Numbered from the stretch's first letter, positions 30,858-41,065 are shown. The stretch: DNA of 64,000 nucleotides from Odontocerum albicorne (GCA_949825065.1 OX463864.1:14025327-14089326); one strand, 5' to 3'. Notes: generated by a model not told the origin, from the letters alone. Program-made: numbers and translations.

Positions 30858-31454
30858 AGTTTTGTTTGTGCTCCTGATGACGAGCTGAAAACCTTGAAAC
30901 CAGTAGGGTTAAAACCGTTACATAAAGTTGAATAAACAGTGTTTGACAAAAACACATTACAATGTCTTTAAATGTCCACAATGTTGCCTTAACTTTTTAG
31001 CGGAATGCTTTATTGATACGTCGTGATGATTATGATTGTTTTGTATTTAAAATAAAATACGTCGATTCAGGAATGCGGAAAGTGAGAGTGAACAATCAAT
31101 GAATAGTAAACAGCAATGAATGGTCAAGTGAATAATAATCTTTATTTGTCGATAAGTAGGTATTTATAGATGTGCGTGAATGCGCCCGCAATATATACTT
31201 TATCTCACTCCTGCGCGTGCAGAGGTGTTTGAAGACGTTGCGGATAATATAGTGAGTAGAATATTTATTGGCGAAAACGGTGAGACAACGCGATGCGTTC
31301 TCTTTCCCCCGTGGAATGTAACGTAAATATTATTTGCTTGTAAACAATATTGATGTTCTGGTATGCGACCTTTGTACATGTCCGAAGGTTGGTTCGTCGG
31401 TCGTTGACCGTGCGTGTTGACAATATTAAGGGACGACCGTATTCCCTACAACTT
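30858..31454 (+). mobile_element. PLE-1 3' region carrying an LTR, inside LINE-a
   Basis: PLE-1 part 30858-31010: gctcctgatgacgagctgaa, aaccttgaaaccagtagggt, taaaaccgttac, aataaacagtgtttgacaaa, ccacaatgttgccttaactt. After the LTR, acttatataaataag finishes it. LINE-a flanks share ataaataag on both sides (before 30858 and at about 31456-31464), a likely target duplication. Confidence 0.7.
31024..31450 (-). mobile_element. Putative solo LTR
   Basis: Read on the minus strand it starts tgtagggaatacggtcgtcc and contains a TATA-like ctataaatacctac, an AATAAA signal (cgacaaataaagattattat) and ends near ...aatcataatcatca, about 425 bp. TG...CA ends, promoter and polyadenylation signals in LTR order support the call. 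The right boundary (plus 31450, ccctaca) is firmer than the left one, and no clear 4-6 bp duplication was found. Confidence 0.55.
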
Positions 31455-31950
31455 ATATAAATAAGAGTGTGTTGGTACCCACCCTGATATTTGGGAGTGA
31501 AACTTGATTTGGCACTAGAACGATAAGGGTAAGATTAATGCTTTGGCGATGCGAGCACTATTGAAAATTTGTAGAATATCAATGCATGAAAGAAGGCGGA
31601 ATGAAGACATCAGAAATAAATGCATGGATAAAATGGATGTTTAAGTAATATGAAAGAAGTTTTAAAATAGTTTAGACATGTGAAGAGAATGTATCACGAA
31701 AGAATGACTAAGCGAGTATAAAAGTCAGATGTGCAAAGTGTGCATGGAAGAGATAGACCCAAACATGGCTGGATCAAATAGATTAGATTTTCAAAGAACG
31801 TAAAGTGAGAAAAGGTATGAATAATAGAATATTGTGTATTATGACACGTATGAATGTGGATGAGGCGAAAGATGTGAGCCTGGATAGAAAATTTTGGAGA
31901 TCTGTTTTTTCTGTCTCCCCCGCAAGGGACACAGCGTAATGATATGTATA

Positions 31951-32649
31951 TGTAATATATTAGGTGTTGTTGATTTCAGAAGGGCCCTTCTCCGACATTT
32001 CCTCGATCTTAAGTATTGTTTGACAGACTGGTTATTAAATTTTACCCTAAGTATTTTTTTGTAATTTGTCGTATAATTACGTTACTTAAGATTCTTAAGT
32101 ATAACATCTGGACGACTATCAATAAAAGTGTAAATAAATATACAAAATATAAATAAATAAATAATAAGGAGACCGACTATGCCATGAATGTCGTCTAACT
32201 CAACGATTATATAACATCTGGACGACTATCTTTGTAATAGTAAATCAATAAACAAAACCTTAACTGAAACAACCAAAACAAAACGTGGATATAACTTCTG
32301 AATAGCCTTTCATTACTTGAAACTATCGTTAAATTTGTTTAATTTCTCAACAGATCGAATCAATGCGTCGAGTACCATTACAGTTTGTGAATAACGCTTA
32401 TTCAACAATAAAACCACCCCAGAATCCCGCAGGAATCGGTTATAAAATATTTGTAAATACGGAACAAAAGTGTTTAGTATTTATGTTAAAGCCTTTTTGG
32501 TATCTATTGAATGTATAATGGCAAATGCTGTAAGGAATAAATTGGTATGTTCATGACTTCATTCGTCTAAGTTTCTGAGATGATCTCATCGTACATCATC
32601 TCAATTTGAGCAACTTGACAGAAAACATTGACAACATCCGTGACCTAAT
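31951..32649. other. Unassigned; small direct repeat
   Basis: ataacatctggacgactatc occurs twice (32101, 32211). The rest is AT-rich and without recognised features. Confidence 0.45.
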
Positions 32650-32793
32650 TTGAAAGATAAAATTTTTCATTCAATGGGTTTAATTCACTTGAATATAAAT
32701 TCGCATGTAAAACAGTTTAAGTGGAACCAACAAAAATCGAACCTAGGAAGACAGCTTTCTTAGCGTGGACCGTTAGACCACGGCCGCCGATTA
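32650..32793 (-). mobile_element. SINE-C
   Basis: Minus strand: ggcggccgtggtctaacggt (A-box-like), B box ctaggttcgatttttgttgg, body ttccacttaaactgtttta, ending near 32650. Same head as 36897. Confidence 0.7.
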
Positions 32794-32839
32794 ACATCAA
32801 CAATAATATATAATTATTGTATTATCTGTGCCTGGTAAA

Positions 32840-33255
32840 ATAGGACTCCCAAACGTGTCACATCAGAGTTTATAGGACTCCCAAACTTGTCACATCAGAG
32901 TTTATAGGACTCACAAACTTGTCACATCAGAGTTTATAGGACTCCCAAACTTGTTACATCAGAGTTTATAGGACTCCCAAACTTGTCACATCAGAGTTTA
33001 TAGGACTCACAAACTTGTCACATCAGAGTTTATAGGACTCCCAAACTTGTCACATCAGAGTTTATAAGACTCCCAAACTAGTCACATCAGAGTTTATAGG
33101 ACTCCCAAACTTGTCACATTAGAGTTTATAAGACTCCCAAACTAGTCCCATCAGAGTTTATAGGACTCCCAAACTTGTCACATCAGAGTTTATAGGACTC
33201 CCAAACTTGTCACATCAGAGTTTATAGGACTCACAAACTTGTCATATCAGAGTTT
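32840..33255. repeat. 32-bp satellite array, 13 copies
   Basis: Unit ggactcccaaacttgtcaca plus tcagagtttata, 13 x 32 bp exactly. Few variants (cccaaac / cacaaac; tgtcacat / agtcacat / agtcccat); some repeat in order, which suggests duplication of blocks of several units. No spacers, so not CRISPR-like. Confidence 0.96.
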
Positions 33256-33824
33256 GAGCTTCATGAAATCGTTGAAGTTCCATTTATCTTGCATTTCAAA
33301 ACCACTTTGCAATTCAGGATACATAAATCTTGTAAAATATAATGGTCGGAAATACCAATGTATAATTGAACACGGAAGGTATTTTTTAAAAAATAACAAT
33401 AGAAACCTTGAATAGCAAAAAAATTAATTGCTATCAAGGGTGTAAAAATAAAGAGCAAATTACAAAAAAAATTATTAAGATAAAAATAAACAACCTGTCA
33501 CCTAATCAAGCACTAAGATTGACGTTCGATAATTTTGTGAGATGGATCATTTTTGCATACGCACATTCAAATAACAAACAACAATTGTACGGATTTTTTA
33601 TTTAATATATCAAAAATAATTTCATATGCGTATGTAAATTCAACTCATAAAATATTAAATATTTTATGAGTTGAATAAAAAATAACAAAAAAGATTATGC
33701 ATTCCTGGATCGACGTACAAAAATCCAGCGGTAAAAGGCATTACTTCTGGGAGATACCATAACTGGAATTGTGTGTTGAACTCTCTGCTTAGTAAAACTC
33801 AAAACATTTTACGAACATACATGC
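33256..33824. other. AT-rich, with a 39-bp perfect palindrome
   Basis: At 33638-33676 two 19-nt arms (attcaactcataaaatatt and its complement) surround a single base. No transposon ends flank it. Short frames are not meaningful. Confidence 0.6.
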
Positions 33825-34190
33825 CAGCGGTCGGCAAACAGTGGTAACCGACCCGCCCGTGTATTCGGTGTTGGCTGTTAAACCGGCATAAACATAAATC
33901 CATCGGGAACGAGGTCAGGTGTGTGCAACTTTCCAAAAAGAAAGAGGGAGAGAGCACGATGTGCATTTTGGTTTCGAAATGATATTCATTTTGCGAGTTA
34001 TATGCAAAATGGTTATGCAATATAAATTTACTAAAGTTGAAACCAGACGTAAAAGACATTCAATTGGAGTTTTCTCAAAATGTACAATATAAAAAAATTG
34101 AGATTAACTTTTCACACAGCTTAATAATTATTTTTTTTATATTGGGTATGACGTATTTTTTTTATGGAGAATCATACACTTCCTATAATA
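33825..34190. mobile_element. hAT-like left end, partner not found
   Basis: cagcggtcggcaaacagtgg at 33825 is a typical hAT terminus, followed by gacccgcccgtgt. The internal cgttgaaaccagacgt and the sequence to 34190 give no matching right end, so the true extent is unknown. Confidence 0.45.
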
Positions 34191-34194
34191 ATTA

Positions 34195-34375
34195 TGTCCT
34201 CAGTGAGATACAGGTAAAAGCCTAGTTTACTGGGGACACGACAAATGAAAGGCAACAAACCCAGATCCATTAAAATTGTGTGTCTGAATTAAATTACCTG
34301 TTGTTTTTTTTGCAAATTATGTATATTTCTTGTCATGTGTAAAATAAATAAAAAATAAAATAAATAATAAAACAA
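34195..34375 (+). mobile_element. R3, plus strand
   Basis: tcagtgagatacaggtaaaa, gcctagtttactggggacac, attaaattacctgttgtttt, ttatgtatatttcttgtcat then gtaaaataaataaaaaataa. Its A-rich tail meets the tail of LINE-i (opposite strand). Confidence 0.75.
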
Positions 34376-35520
34376 TTTATATAGCGCCCTTCAGAAACTA
34401 AACTTTCAAAGGCCTTCAAATTCGAGATTCGAATTCCAAGTTGGAGCAAATGGATTCGAATCCAATATTATTGACAGATTGAAAATATTACAAAATAAAT
34501 ATATTGGGTGTTATAAGTTGTGTCCGTTTTTTTCAATTTAAAAATGAACTTCGAAAGTAAAACAAAATGGTAAATGTTATACGTCATTCGAAAGAAAATT
34601 TTCTGCTCTACAAGACTGTGTTTGCTTTTACGTTACAAATATTATTTTATTTGATTACAAGCCTTCAAAATGGAATGTCATGTAGACGAAAATGAGCGTT
34701 CAATGGAGGAATAACGCTGCCAAAGCTGCTCGCGATATTTGCGAAGTGTACGGTGAAGATGCTATGAATGAAAGGACAGCTCGTCGATGGTTTTTGCGTT
34801 TTAAAGACGGTAATTTCGATTGTCGCGAACAAAAGGAGGTGTCGAAAATGCTCACTTTCGTCTACTTGACATTCCATTTTGAAGACTTGTAATCAAATAA
34901 AATAATACATGTAACGTAAAACCAAACACAATATATTGTAGAGCAGAAAATTTTATTTGGAATGATGTATACCTCTACCATTTTGCTTAACTTTTGGTGC
35001 TCATTTTTAAATTAGAAAAAAAACGGACAAAACTTATGTTAACACCTAATATATAAGCTAAGTGTAAGGATAGGAAGGTAGTGGCTGTGGTAATTTGGTT
35101 AGATACTTTCTTGTATCTGTACATGTTCAGAAAAATATATTTGGTAGGAAAACCGCAGAAAACGTATTAAGGGAAGACGAACTACAAACAACCTTTGTAG
35201 ATCTTCCGATATGTCATAGTTGAGACACATTCGGCTTTAGGTGTAGGGTATGCGTGGTGTTTATAAATAATCATACATTTTGATAAGAGCTCCCTTAAAG
35301 GGTTACCTTCAAGTGCTTCCTAAAACTACACACGCCACCCATATATGAAAACTTAGAGGCAGATAATTCCACGTCACATGACTAGCAACGTGGAAAGCCC
35401 TGTCATAATATCCCGTGTTATTGGATCGATTTGAAACAATCAATTTATTACATGAAGACGAAATCGACCTGACGGAAAAGCAAAATGAATGTGAGAGAAT
35501 ATCAATAACTGGGTAAATTT
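34376..35520 (-). mobile_element. LINE-i 3' end, interrupted by mariner
   Basis: Minus-strand: coding remnant AFHVASHVTWNYLPLSFHIW (about 35400-35340; compare the V-W-N-x-L-P motif ending many LINE proteins), KGALIKMYDYL and stop, 3' UTR with acctaaagccgaatgtgtct..., cgatatcggaagatct-like block, then gtaatattttcaatctgtca, gattcgaatccatttgctcc and gcgctatataaattgtttta. A mariner derivative sits inside the UTR. Sister UTRs at 55640 and 61735. Confidence 0.75.
34504..35049. mobile_element. mariner-derived foldback element, ~200-bp arms
   Basis: Ends ttgggtgttataagttg / ttaggtgttaacataagt, TA on both sides (34502, 35050). The inverted arms run about 200 bp (34504-34705 against 34845-35049), including caaaatggaatgtca-gtag. 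The unpaired centre of about 140 bp encodes a mariner N-terminal HTH piece (NNAAKAARDICEVYGEDAMN, ERTARRWFLRFKDGNFDCRE). 546 bp, non-autonomous. Mobilising source: a related full mariner not in this window. Confidence 0.88.
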
Positions 35521-35566
35521 AAGAAATAAATTTCATTTTTTATTTCTTTATTTTTATTCAAATGTT

Positions 35567-36250
35567 CGAACTCAATACACTCACTACATGTTATGAAACA
35601 GCTGACTTGCACCCACGAACTCACTACACTCACTGCATGTTATGAAACAGCTGACTTACACCCACGGACTCACTACACTCACTGCATGTTATGAAACAGC
35701 TGACTTACACCCACGAACTCACTACACTCACTGCATGTTATGAAACAGCTGACTTACACCCACGAACTCACGACACTCACTGCATGTTATGAAACAGCTG
35801 ACTTACACCCACGAAATTCACACATAAACAATCCAACAAGTCGAATCCAACAAGTCAATCATTTGTCAAACTCAGGATCGAGTTGCATTCGATCCTGAGT
35901 TTGACAATTCGCAAATTGCCAAAAATATATTTTATGGCTGACTTACACCCATAAAATTCACATATAAACACACATAAATAATCGAATCGAATCTGAGTTG
36001 CATTCGTTTCTGAATTTGACAACTCGCAAATTGCAAAACACATATTTTATGACTGACTTACACGCACTAAATTCACACTTAAACAATCCAACAAGTCTGA
36101 GTTGCATTCGCTAGTGAGTTTGACAACTCGCAAGTAACAAAAAATGTATTATATTACTGACTTAAGACACCTGCAAAATCTGCATTCAAACACACGAACA
36201 ATTTCAATAAGTCTGAGCGAGATTTGACAACTCACAGACAGTATTAGCCA
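35567..36250. repeat. 49-bp array plus a degenerate ~110-140-bp array
   Basis: Five 49-bp units start at 35567, 35616, 35665, 35714 and 35763 (cgaactcactacactcactg ... gacttacaccca). From 35812 the period changes to about 110-140 bp, each unit opening with gacttacaccca-aaattcac and carrying ctgagttgcattcg and tttgacaactcgcaa. The first long unit has a 19-bp-arm hairpin (35863-35881 / 35889-35907, loop gttgcat). Confidence 0.92.
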
Positions 36251-36896
36251 GATTTGTCTCAAATTATATTTTACATTAGATGAATTGTATTGAAAATTTC
36301 AGTCCCTACGCCGCGACCCAACAAATATGTAGTTAACAAGCTCACATTTCTCGTAAATGTATTTACAAGCAAGAAAACTGTTGAAAACATCTGATATCAA
36401 ATATTCCGACGTGAGACGTGCGTTTAAATCCAATAAATTGGAGAACGATCTCGATGTAGCAGCATCGCGACTAATCGATCGGTTTACAACCCCTGGAATA
36501 GTTTAAAGGGAATTTGTTGAATTATTTATGCCTCGGGGTTGATTTAAGACGGTTTGGTTGACCTCGGGGGAATTTTTTTTGGTATTTTAATATTTCTTCA
36601 GAAATTGGGACAAAAAAGGGCGAAGGCGGGAAGGATGTCCTGAAAGACAAGACAAGTTATATTATGACAGGAGAATGTGAACAAGATAGAAGGTATTAAA
36701 AATGAGACGTCATTTTTATGACGTTGGAAAGGGTGGGGTGGGGGGGGAATGCAGGTGTAGCAAACAGGAGTTTTGAGAAAAAGAAAAAAATATATATTGT
36801 GTGAATTCGAGGCATTACGATCCACGTTGATCAGTTGTGCATTTACGAATATCGAACGGCATCACAATAGAAGCCAAAGTTCCACAAGAGTTTTGT
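36251..36896. other. Unassigned
   Basis: A GC-rich patch at 36410-36500, poly-T and a G-rich run (ggggtggggggggaa) near 36735. No frame above 75 codons and no motif. Confidence 0.45.
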
Positions 36897-37046
36897 CGAC
36901 GGCCGTGGTCTAACAGTTAGCATTCACGCTAAACAAACGAGTGCCCAAGGTTCGATTCCTAACGGATTCACTTCTGAACTGGTTTAACGCTTAGGGTATT
37001 TAACGTCTAAATTTATGTTTTTTTTTCTGTAGTTTATGTGCTAGAT
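36897..37046 (+). mobile_element. SINE-C, best copy
   Basis: Head ggccgtggtctaacagttag (A-box-like), catTCACGCTAAACAAACGAG, B box aaggttcgattcctaac, then ctgaactggtttaacgctta and tttttctgtagtttatgtgc. A hAT-like element starts at 37047. Confidence 0.75.
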
Positions 37047-37474
37047 CATCTGTCGGCAACATATGGCACGCGTGCCACCTTGTAGCACGAGCAAGGTTTT
37101 TTGGTGAACCGGCATAAAGAACAACAAGTAATGATATTCTTCAGTACATTAACAAATTACATGAATAATTTCTGAAACGAAACGGCTCGTTGTCTTACAC
37201 GAAATCATTAATTTCTGAGGAAACATTAAAAATATTATCGCTGCGCGACACATTTTCTTAGACGACATTATCAGTTTTTGAAGATGAAAATAATTTTTTT
37301 TTGCCGCACATAATCTCGCCTTAATTTTGAACAGGGCCTCTAATTTATATTCCGCATGGAGCCATGTAAGTAATTTGAATTATAATGAAGTAATATAATA
37401 GTAATTAAATAAATATTCAATTTCTTAAAGAAAAAGAAATTTAAAGTTCAGTGCACATAGGTTGCCGACCGCTG
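37047..37474. mobile_element. Short hAT-like element
   Basis: Left end catctgtcggcaacatatgg, right end reversed cagcggtcggcaacctatgt: matching hAT-type termini with gcacgcgtgccacc next to the left. 428 bp, no coding region. Flanks tgctagat / gacttgat match at five of eight positions. Confidence 0.75.
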
Positions 37475-37876
37475 GACTTGATAACCAGATGACGCTCTTG
37501 TTAGCGACATTGGTGTACCTCAACCTCCCTTATTTTCTGTTAAGTTAATAAGGAATCGCTCTTGATGTAATTGTAATTATCGAGGAACAGTACTATACCG
37601 AACTGTCTAAAAAAACCCTTTGCTCTACCCTTGGAATATTCTCATCGGTGTGGATAGTACGCAGCCTTCCGGGTCGAATCAAGTCAACTACTGATCCTGC
37701 TGTCGAAAATGTGCAATTAATCTCCAAATCGTCGATATTACTAGATAATCTCTATCTTGGACCATTTTACAATGCATCAGAATTTAAGAATCCAGATGCC
37801 GCTCTTGTTAGCGATACTCGATCTTTGAACCTCCCTTATTTCTTTAATACGGCGATGTTTCACATCAATAAAGCTT
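37475..37876. other. Unassigned, internal repeat and 76-codon frame
   Basis: gacgctcttgttagcga ... cctcccttattt at 37490 recurs in altered form at 37800 (gccgctcttgttagcgatac), so this is a diverged duplication about 312 bp apart. The frame 37648-37878 (LISKSSILLDNLYLGPFYN...) has no recognised family. Confidence 0.35.
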
Positions 37877-38551
37877 AGTTTTTGCGTCGATTCATAACCA
37901 TGGATGAAACATGGGTCCATCACTTCACACCTGAGACGAAGGAACAGTCAAAACAATGGACTGAAAGGGGAGAATCGGCTCCAAAAAAGGCGAAGACAGT
38001 TCCATCTGTAGGCAAGGTCATGGCGTCAGTTTTTTGGGATGCGCGTGGGATAATTTTCATTGATTATCTTCAAAAAGGAAAACAACTAACGGCGAGTATT
38101 ATGCGAACTTATCGCAGCGTTTGAGTGATGAAATCAAGAAAAAACGGCCGCATTTGGCGAAAAAGAAAGTGTTGTTTCATCAAGACAATGCACCAGTTCA
38201 CACATCCGTTATCGCGGTGGCCAAAATCAATGAATTAAAGTTTGAATTGCTTCCTCGCGCACCCTATTCGCCAGATTTAGCCCCCTCGGATTATTTTCTT
38301 TTTCCAAACTTGAAAAAATGGCTCGGTGGTAAAAGATTTGCCAACAATGAAGAGGTGGAATCTGCGGTTGATGGCTATTTTGAGGCGCTCGACGGTTCTC
38401 ACTATAAACAGGGTATCGAAGCTACTGAACATCGCTGTGATAAGTGTGTCGAGCTGAAAGGAGACTATGTTGAGAAATAAAATTATTTTTTCCCAATTTT
38501 TTTGTGTTTTCTTTGTTAGGTCGGGTACTTTTGCGACTACCCTCGTAGGTA
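37877..38551 (+). mobile_element. mariner, 5' truncated
   Basis: 3' half of a mariner. Its right terminal repeat is ttaggtcgggtacttttgcg actaccctcgta at 38518-38549. The left end and DNA-binding domain are absent; the junction at 37877 follows tagttttt. Confidence 0.85.
37882..38480 (+). pseudogene. mariner transposase catalytic domain, frameshifted
   Basis: Two overlapping frames, 37882-38124 and 38121-38480. The first has FITMDETWVHHF with Asp 1, then VFWDARGIIFIDYLQKGK. The second has KKKVLFHQDNAPVHT with Asp 2 and YSPDLAPSDYFLF with Asp 3, exactly 34 residues apart, and ends CVELKGDYVEK. A one-base frame change near 38080, in the aaaaaggaaaac run, separates them. All three catalytic Asp survive but the DNA-binding N-terminus does not. 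Not functional. Confidence 0.92.
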
Positions 38552-38889
38552 GAGCTAACATAGTTAGAAAGCGCTCATGGTGTGGTCTTAATGATCGGGA
38601 AACAAGGACAAAAGAACTGTTTGACCATTGAAAGCAAATTAAACCAAAATTACTCTTGGGTTGTCCGGAAAGTTATTTCAAATATCAGATCAAATTCATG
38701 ATTTATCATCAGTGGAATCGGCTTTCCCAGAACGTACAACATCTTACAACGCGTATCATAAGAACAGATTTTTCAAACCACATTTGATATACAGCATCGC
38801 TTCCTGTATCGTTGCCATACGCTGTACTATATCGTTTTTATAATGTGTGTCGTGTTTTTTTTTTTTCGTTGCGGTAGCAAAAAGTCTCA
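38552..38889. other. Unassigned; possible mariner end
   Basis: ttgggttgtccggaaagtta at 38657 looks like another mariner left terminus. The following frame (38661-38843) is not transposase. No partner end. Confidence 0.4.
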
Positions 38890-39074
38890 AACACTGAAAA
38901 AAAAACTAATTATTTTAGATCATGGAAGACCAAGGAAAGACTATTTTGGATCAAGTGTACGATATTTTGAAAGAATTAAATGTAAAACACCAGAGGAATC
39001 ATAGGAGCTGGTATGAAAAGATGTATGGATGTAGATGAGGCGAAAATATGTATGTCGCGATAGGTAAGTCTGAT
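38890..39074 (+). mobile_element. LINE-a 3' end, split
   Basis: agaccaaggaaagactattt tggatcaagtgtacgatatt (R-P-R-K-D-Y-F-G-S-S.. / L-D-Q-V-Y-D), then tgtatggatgtagatgaggc and aggtaagtctgatg. The closing LINE-a motif (ctgcctaccccgatatgcag acggcgtgatgg) appears only at 39580-39615, beyond a LINE-h fragment, so LINE-h probably inserted here. Confidence 0.75.
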
Positions 39075-39500
39075 GATCTATATAGGACAAATACAAAAAA
39101 AAATCCTCCGATATTTATGGTACACTACAAAGGGTTTATCGATTAACCAAAATATGCTCACAATGTCGAACTTCTCACGGCGTGTAACAACTATAGAAGC
39201 CTCAAAACACGAAGGCAAGAATCCATTGCAATATTCCTACTTAAGGTTTTTCAAGGTTGCTTTAACTGTCCCGCGATTCTGTAAGCACTAAGTTTATATG
39301 TACCTAATAAATATAGCTGTGCAAGGAATCACCCTATGTTCTACATACCAACTTACAGGACGAATATCATGAACACTCAGTCACGCGTGGTATAGAGATA
39401 TTGAACCAACTGAATGACACTGTTGATATATTCTCGGTACCGTCTAGCAGTATGAGAAGAATCCTGGCTTATATTATTCCTAACTATAAGCTATAAGAAA
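39075..39500 (+). mobile_element. LINE-h, RT C-terminus inside LINE-a
   Basis: IQKKILRYLWYTTKGLSINQ, then with a frameshift NHPMFYIPTYRTNIMNTQSR, ILNQLNDTVDIFSVPSSSMR and RILAYIIPNYKL: the K-x-x-LRYLY ... Y-x-P-x-x-RTN ... V-D-I-F pattern at the end of Jockey/CR1-type ORF2. Better preserved than the copy at 16255. Confidence 0.7.
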
Positions 39501-39529
39501 AAGCTAACGCTAGAAGCAGACCCTCGTCG

Positions 39530-39619
39530 TGTAACAGGAGAAATCCGTGCAAAGTGGATAAAATAAATCTCTTCCTTCTGCCTACCCCGATATGCAGACG
39601 GCGTGATGGTATGTATTTA
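39530..39619 (+). mobile_element. LINE-a closing segment
   Basis: 3' remainder of the LINE-a copy at 38890: tcttccttctgcctaccccg, cagacggcgtgatggtatgt atttatg. Confidence 0.65.
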
Positions 39620-40249
39620 TGTATCTTTAAAATGACGCAAAAAACCGCTCAAGGATTTTGGGTAAATAATAGCCCAAAAAGTGCGCTTAACTATTATCTC
39701 CTATAAAAATATACATTCAACTCGTTTAGTATGAAGTTGGGATCGAAAAATGTGTCTTAACATATATCCGATAAATACGAAACTACCTTCAGGACAAATT
39801 GGAAAATAACTATCACACAAATCTATTTCTGAACCTTGTTAAACAACAAGATTCAGTGAGGATATTGAATGGATACAGCACGTGGTGCATTGATCTTGAG
39901 TATCAGAAATCGTGACTACACGACTATCCAAAGATAAATCCATCCTGATATATCCAACTTCATTACAGTTCAAGTTTCCACGTCCACACAGTATTCACAT
40001 TAACAGCATTATCTTTATTTAATGTTGTTGAGTGGGACTTTATGTATTTGCACTTCGTCAAGAATTCAGAACCTTGCCGCATTCTTTATACACAGACCTT
40101 ATAATCTATATCAACGGTCCACAAACTATGGTACGCATACCACAAGTGATATACGAGCCCCAGTCTAGTGGTACGCGAACAAACAAGCGTCGAAATACGA
40201 AATGTCGAAATTCAATGCAAGTTCAACATAATTTACAACGTGTTAAGGT
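39620..40249. other. Unassigned; repeat block and a hAT-like end
   Basis: 39700-39800 (atacattcaactcg..., atccgataaatacgaaacta) resembles 49455-49550, both just downstream of LINE-a ends. At 40112 caacggtccacaaactatgg tacgcataccac looks like a hAT terminus without a partner. Confidence 0.4.
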
Positions 40250-40434
40250 CCACCAGCACTCCTCTAACCGCTGCCCTGGGGGTATACAAGAGTAAGTCAG
40301 ACCTTTTTCCTTCATAAGCACAGACTTCCGAAGCATCATCTGTTGCCTGACTAGTCAACCTTTAGTATTACAAGCAGAGGGGACCAAGGTCTGAGTAAAT
40401 GTGATGAAATGCAAGTAGCCTGAACAAGTGGTAT
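40250..40434 (+). mobile_element. LINE-X, central part
   Basis: ctgccctgggggtatacaag, agtaagtcagacc, ccgaagcatcatctgttgcc tgactag... matches 20860-21005. The 3' end is replaced by a tandem array. Confidence 0.75.
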
Positions 40435-40663
40435 ATAAATTACACAATGTACTCGTATACTAATTACACAAATTCTCACGTACTCGTATATTAATTACAC
40501 AATATTAAATCTTTATTCATTAAAATTCTCATTTACTCGCATATTCATTACACAATATTAAATCTTTATTCATTCAAATTCTCATGTACTCGTATATTAA
40601 TTACACAATATTAAATCTTTATTCATTCAAATTCTCATGTACTCGTATATTAATTACACAATG
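40435..40663. repeat. 53-bp tandem array
   Basis: About four units of attacacaatattaaatctt, tattcattcaaattctcatg and tactcgtat. Phase points at 40498, 40551 and 40604; the first units are shorter. Lies at the broken end of LINE-X. Confidence 0.92.
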
Positions 40664-40734
40664 AATCGACAGGGTTGGCATACGTACCTATATTATGAAA
40701 ATTTGGTTATAAATTGGCAGGGGCAGGGTGATAC

Positions 40735-41065
40735 GCCACTCTATGTAACTCTCGTTAAAAGATTTCCGAAAAATGTTCTCTTTGGTGAGCTCACGGAGGG
40801 CAGAAAGTAGTACGGGAGCACAATGCACAACAGAGTAATGACGTTTAAAAACATTAATGATCAGCACAATTGGGAGCAAACAGCAACAGAGAGAGCCAAA
40901 TTCCGTGGAACTGTTGCTAGTTATCAAGGACCCAATAGAGAAAGAAGACGCAGGCAAGCTGCAGACACTAAAACTCCTTACCCTTTATGCAACAGGATAT
41001 GCCTATCACGAATTGGCTTACCTAATCATCTCCAGTAGCATCAACTTGCCCTGATCATGTATTCT
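40735..41065 (+). mobile_element. LINE-j, C-terminus with Cys motif
   Basis: Frame pieces read RFPKNVLFGELTEGRK, NINDQHNWEQTATERAKFRG, TVASYQGPNRERRRRQAADT and CNRICLSRIGLPNHLQ. These correspond to the RLPK.LLFGEL.EGKR..GRP, NWE.LAQDR..WR and C-x2-C-x3-S-R-I-G-L-x2-H pattern of RTE-like LINEs. The first Cys of the terminal zinc-finger-like motif is missing in this copy. 5' truncated. Confidence 0.75.

Larger units (their letters stand above)
29640..31950 (+). mobile_element. Longest LINE-a copy, split by two insertions
   Basis: RT motifs in order: FKITNGIKQGCVISP (29667), [hAT-like insertion], RICKVNVCRHLYADDMVMLA with the catalytic YADD box (about 30490-30560), KGSKINIAKSKVMVIQR, VNEFCYLGSMF, a decayed INGNKVN..., NRTISKIGKMVINK, [PLE/LTR insertion], VLVPTLIFGSET (31462), REIRNKCMDKMDV-like, FRHVKRMYHERMTKRV-like, then MNVDEAKDVSLDRKFWRSVF and FSVSPARDTA near 31920. 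Non-LTR RT with a C-terminal zone as in RTE/I-like LINEs. Stops and frameshifts throughout; the endonuclease domain is not present. Confidence 0.88.

Noticed and set aside
31024..31450. Complete LTR retrotransposon
   Set aside because: Only one LTR-like block and no gag-pol code; called a putative solo LTR instead.
32840..33255. CRISPR array
   Set aside because: Units are directly abutting with no unique spacers, and the window is eukaryotic. Same reasoning for the arrays at 611, 35567 and 46577.
37882..38480. Active mariner transposase
   Set aside because: All three catalytic Asp are present, but a frameshift divides them and the DNA-binding N-terminus and left end are absent.
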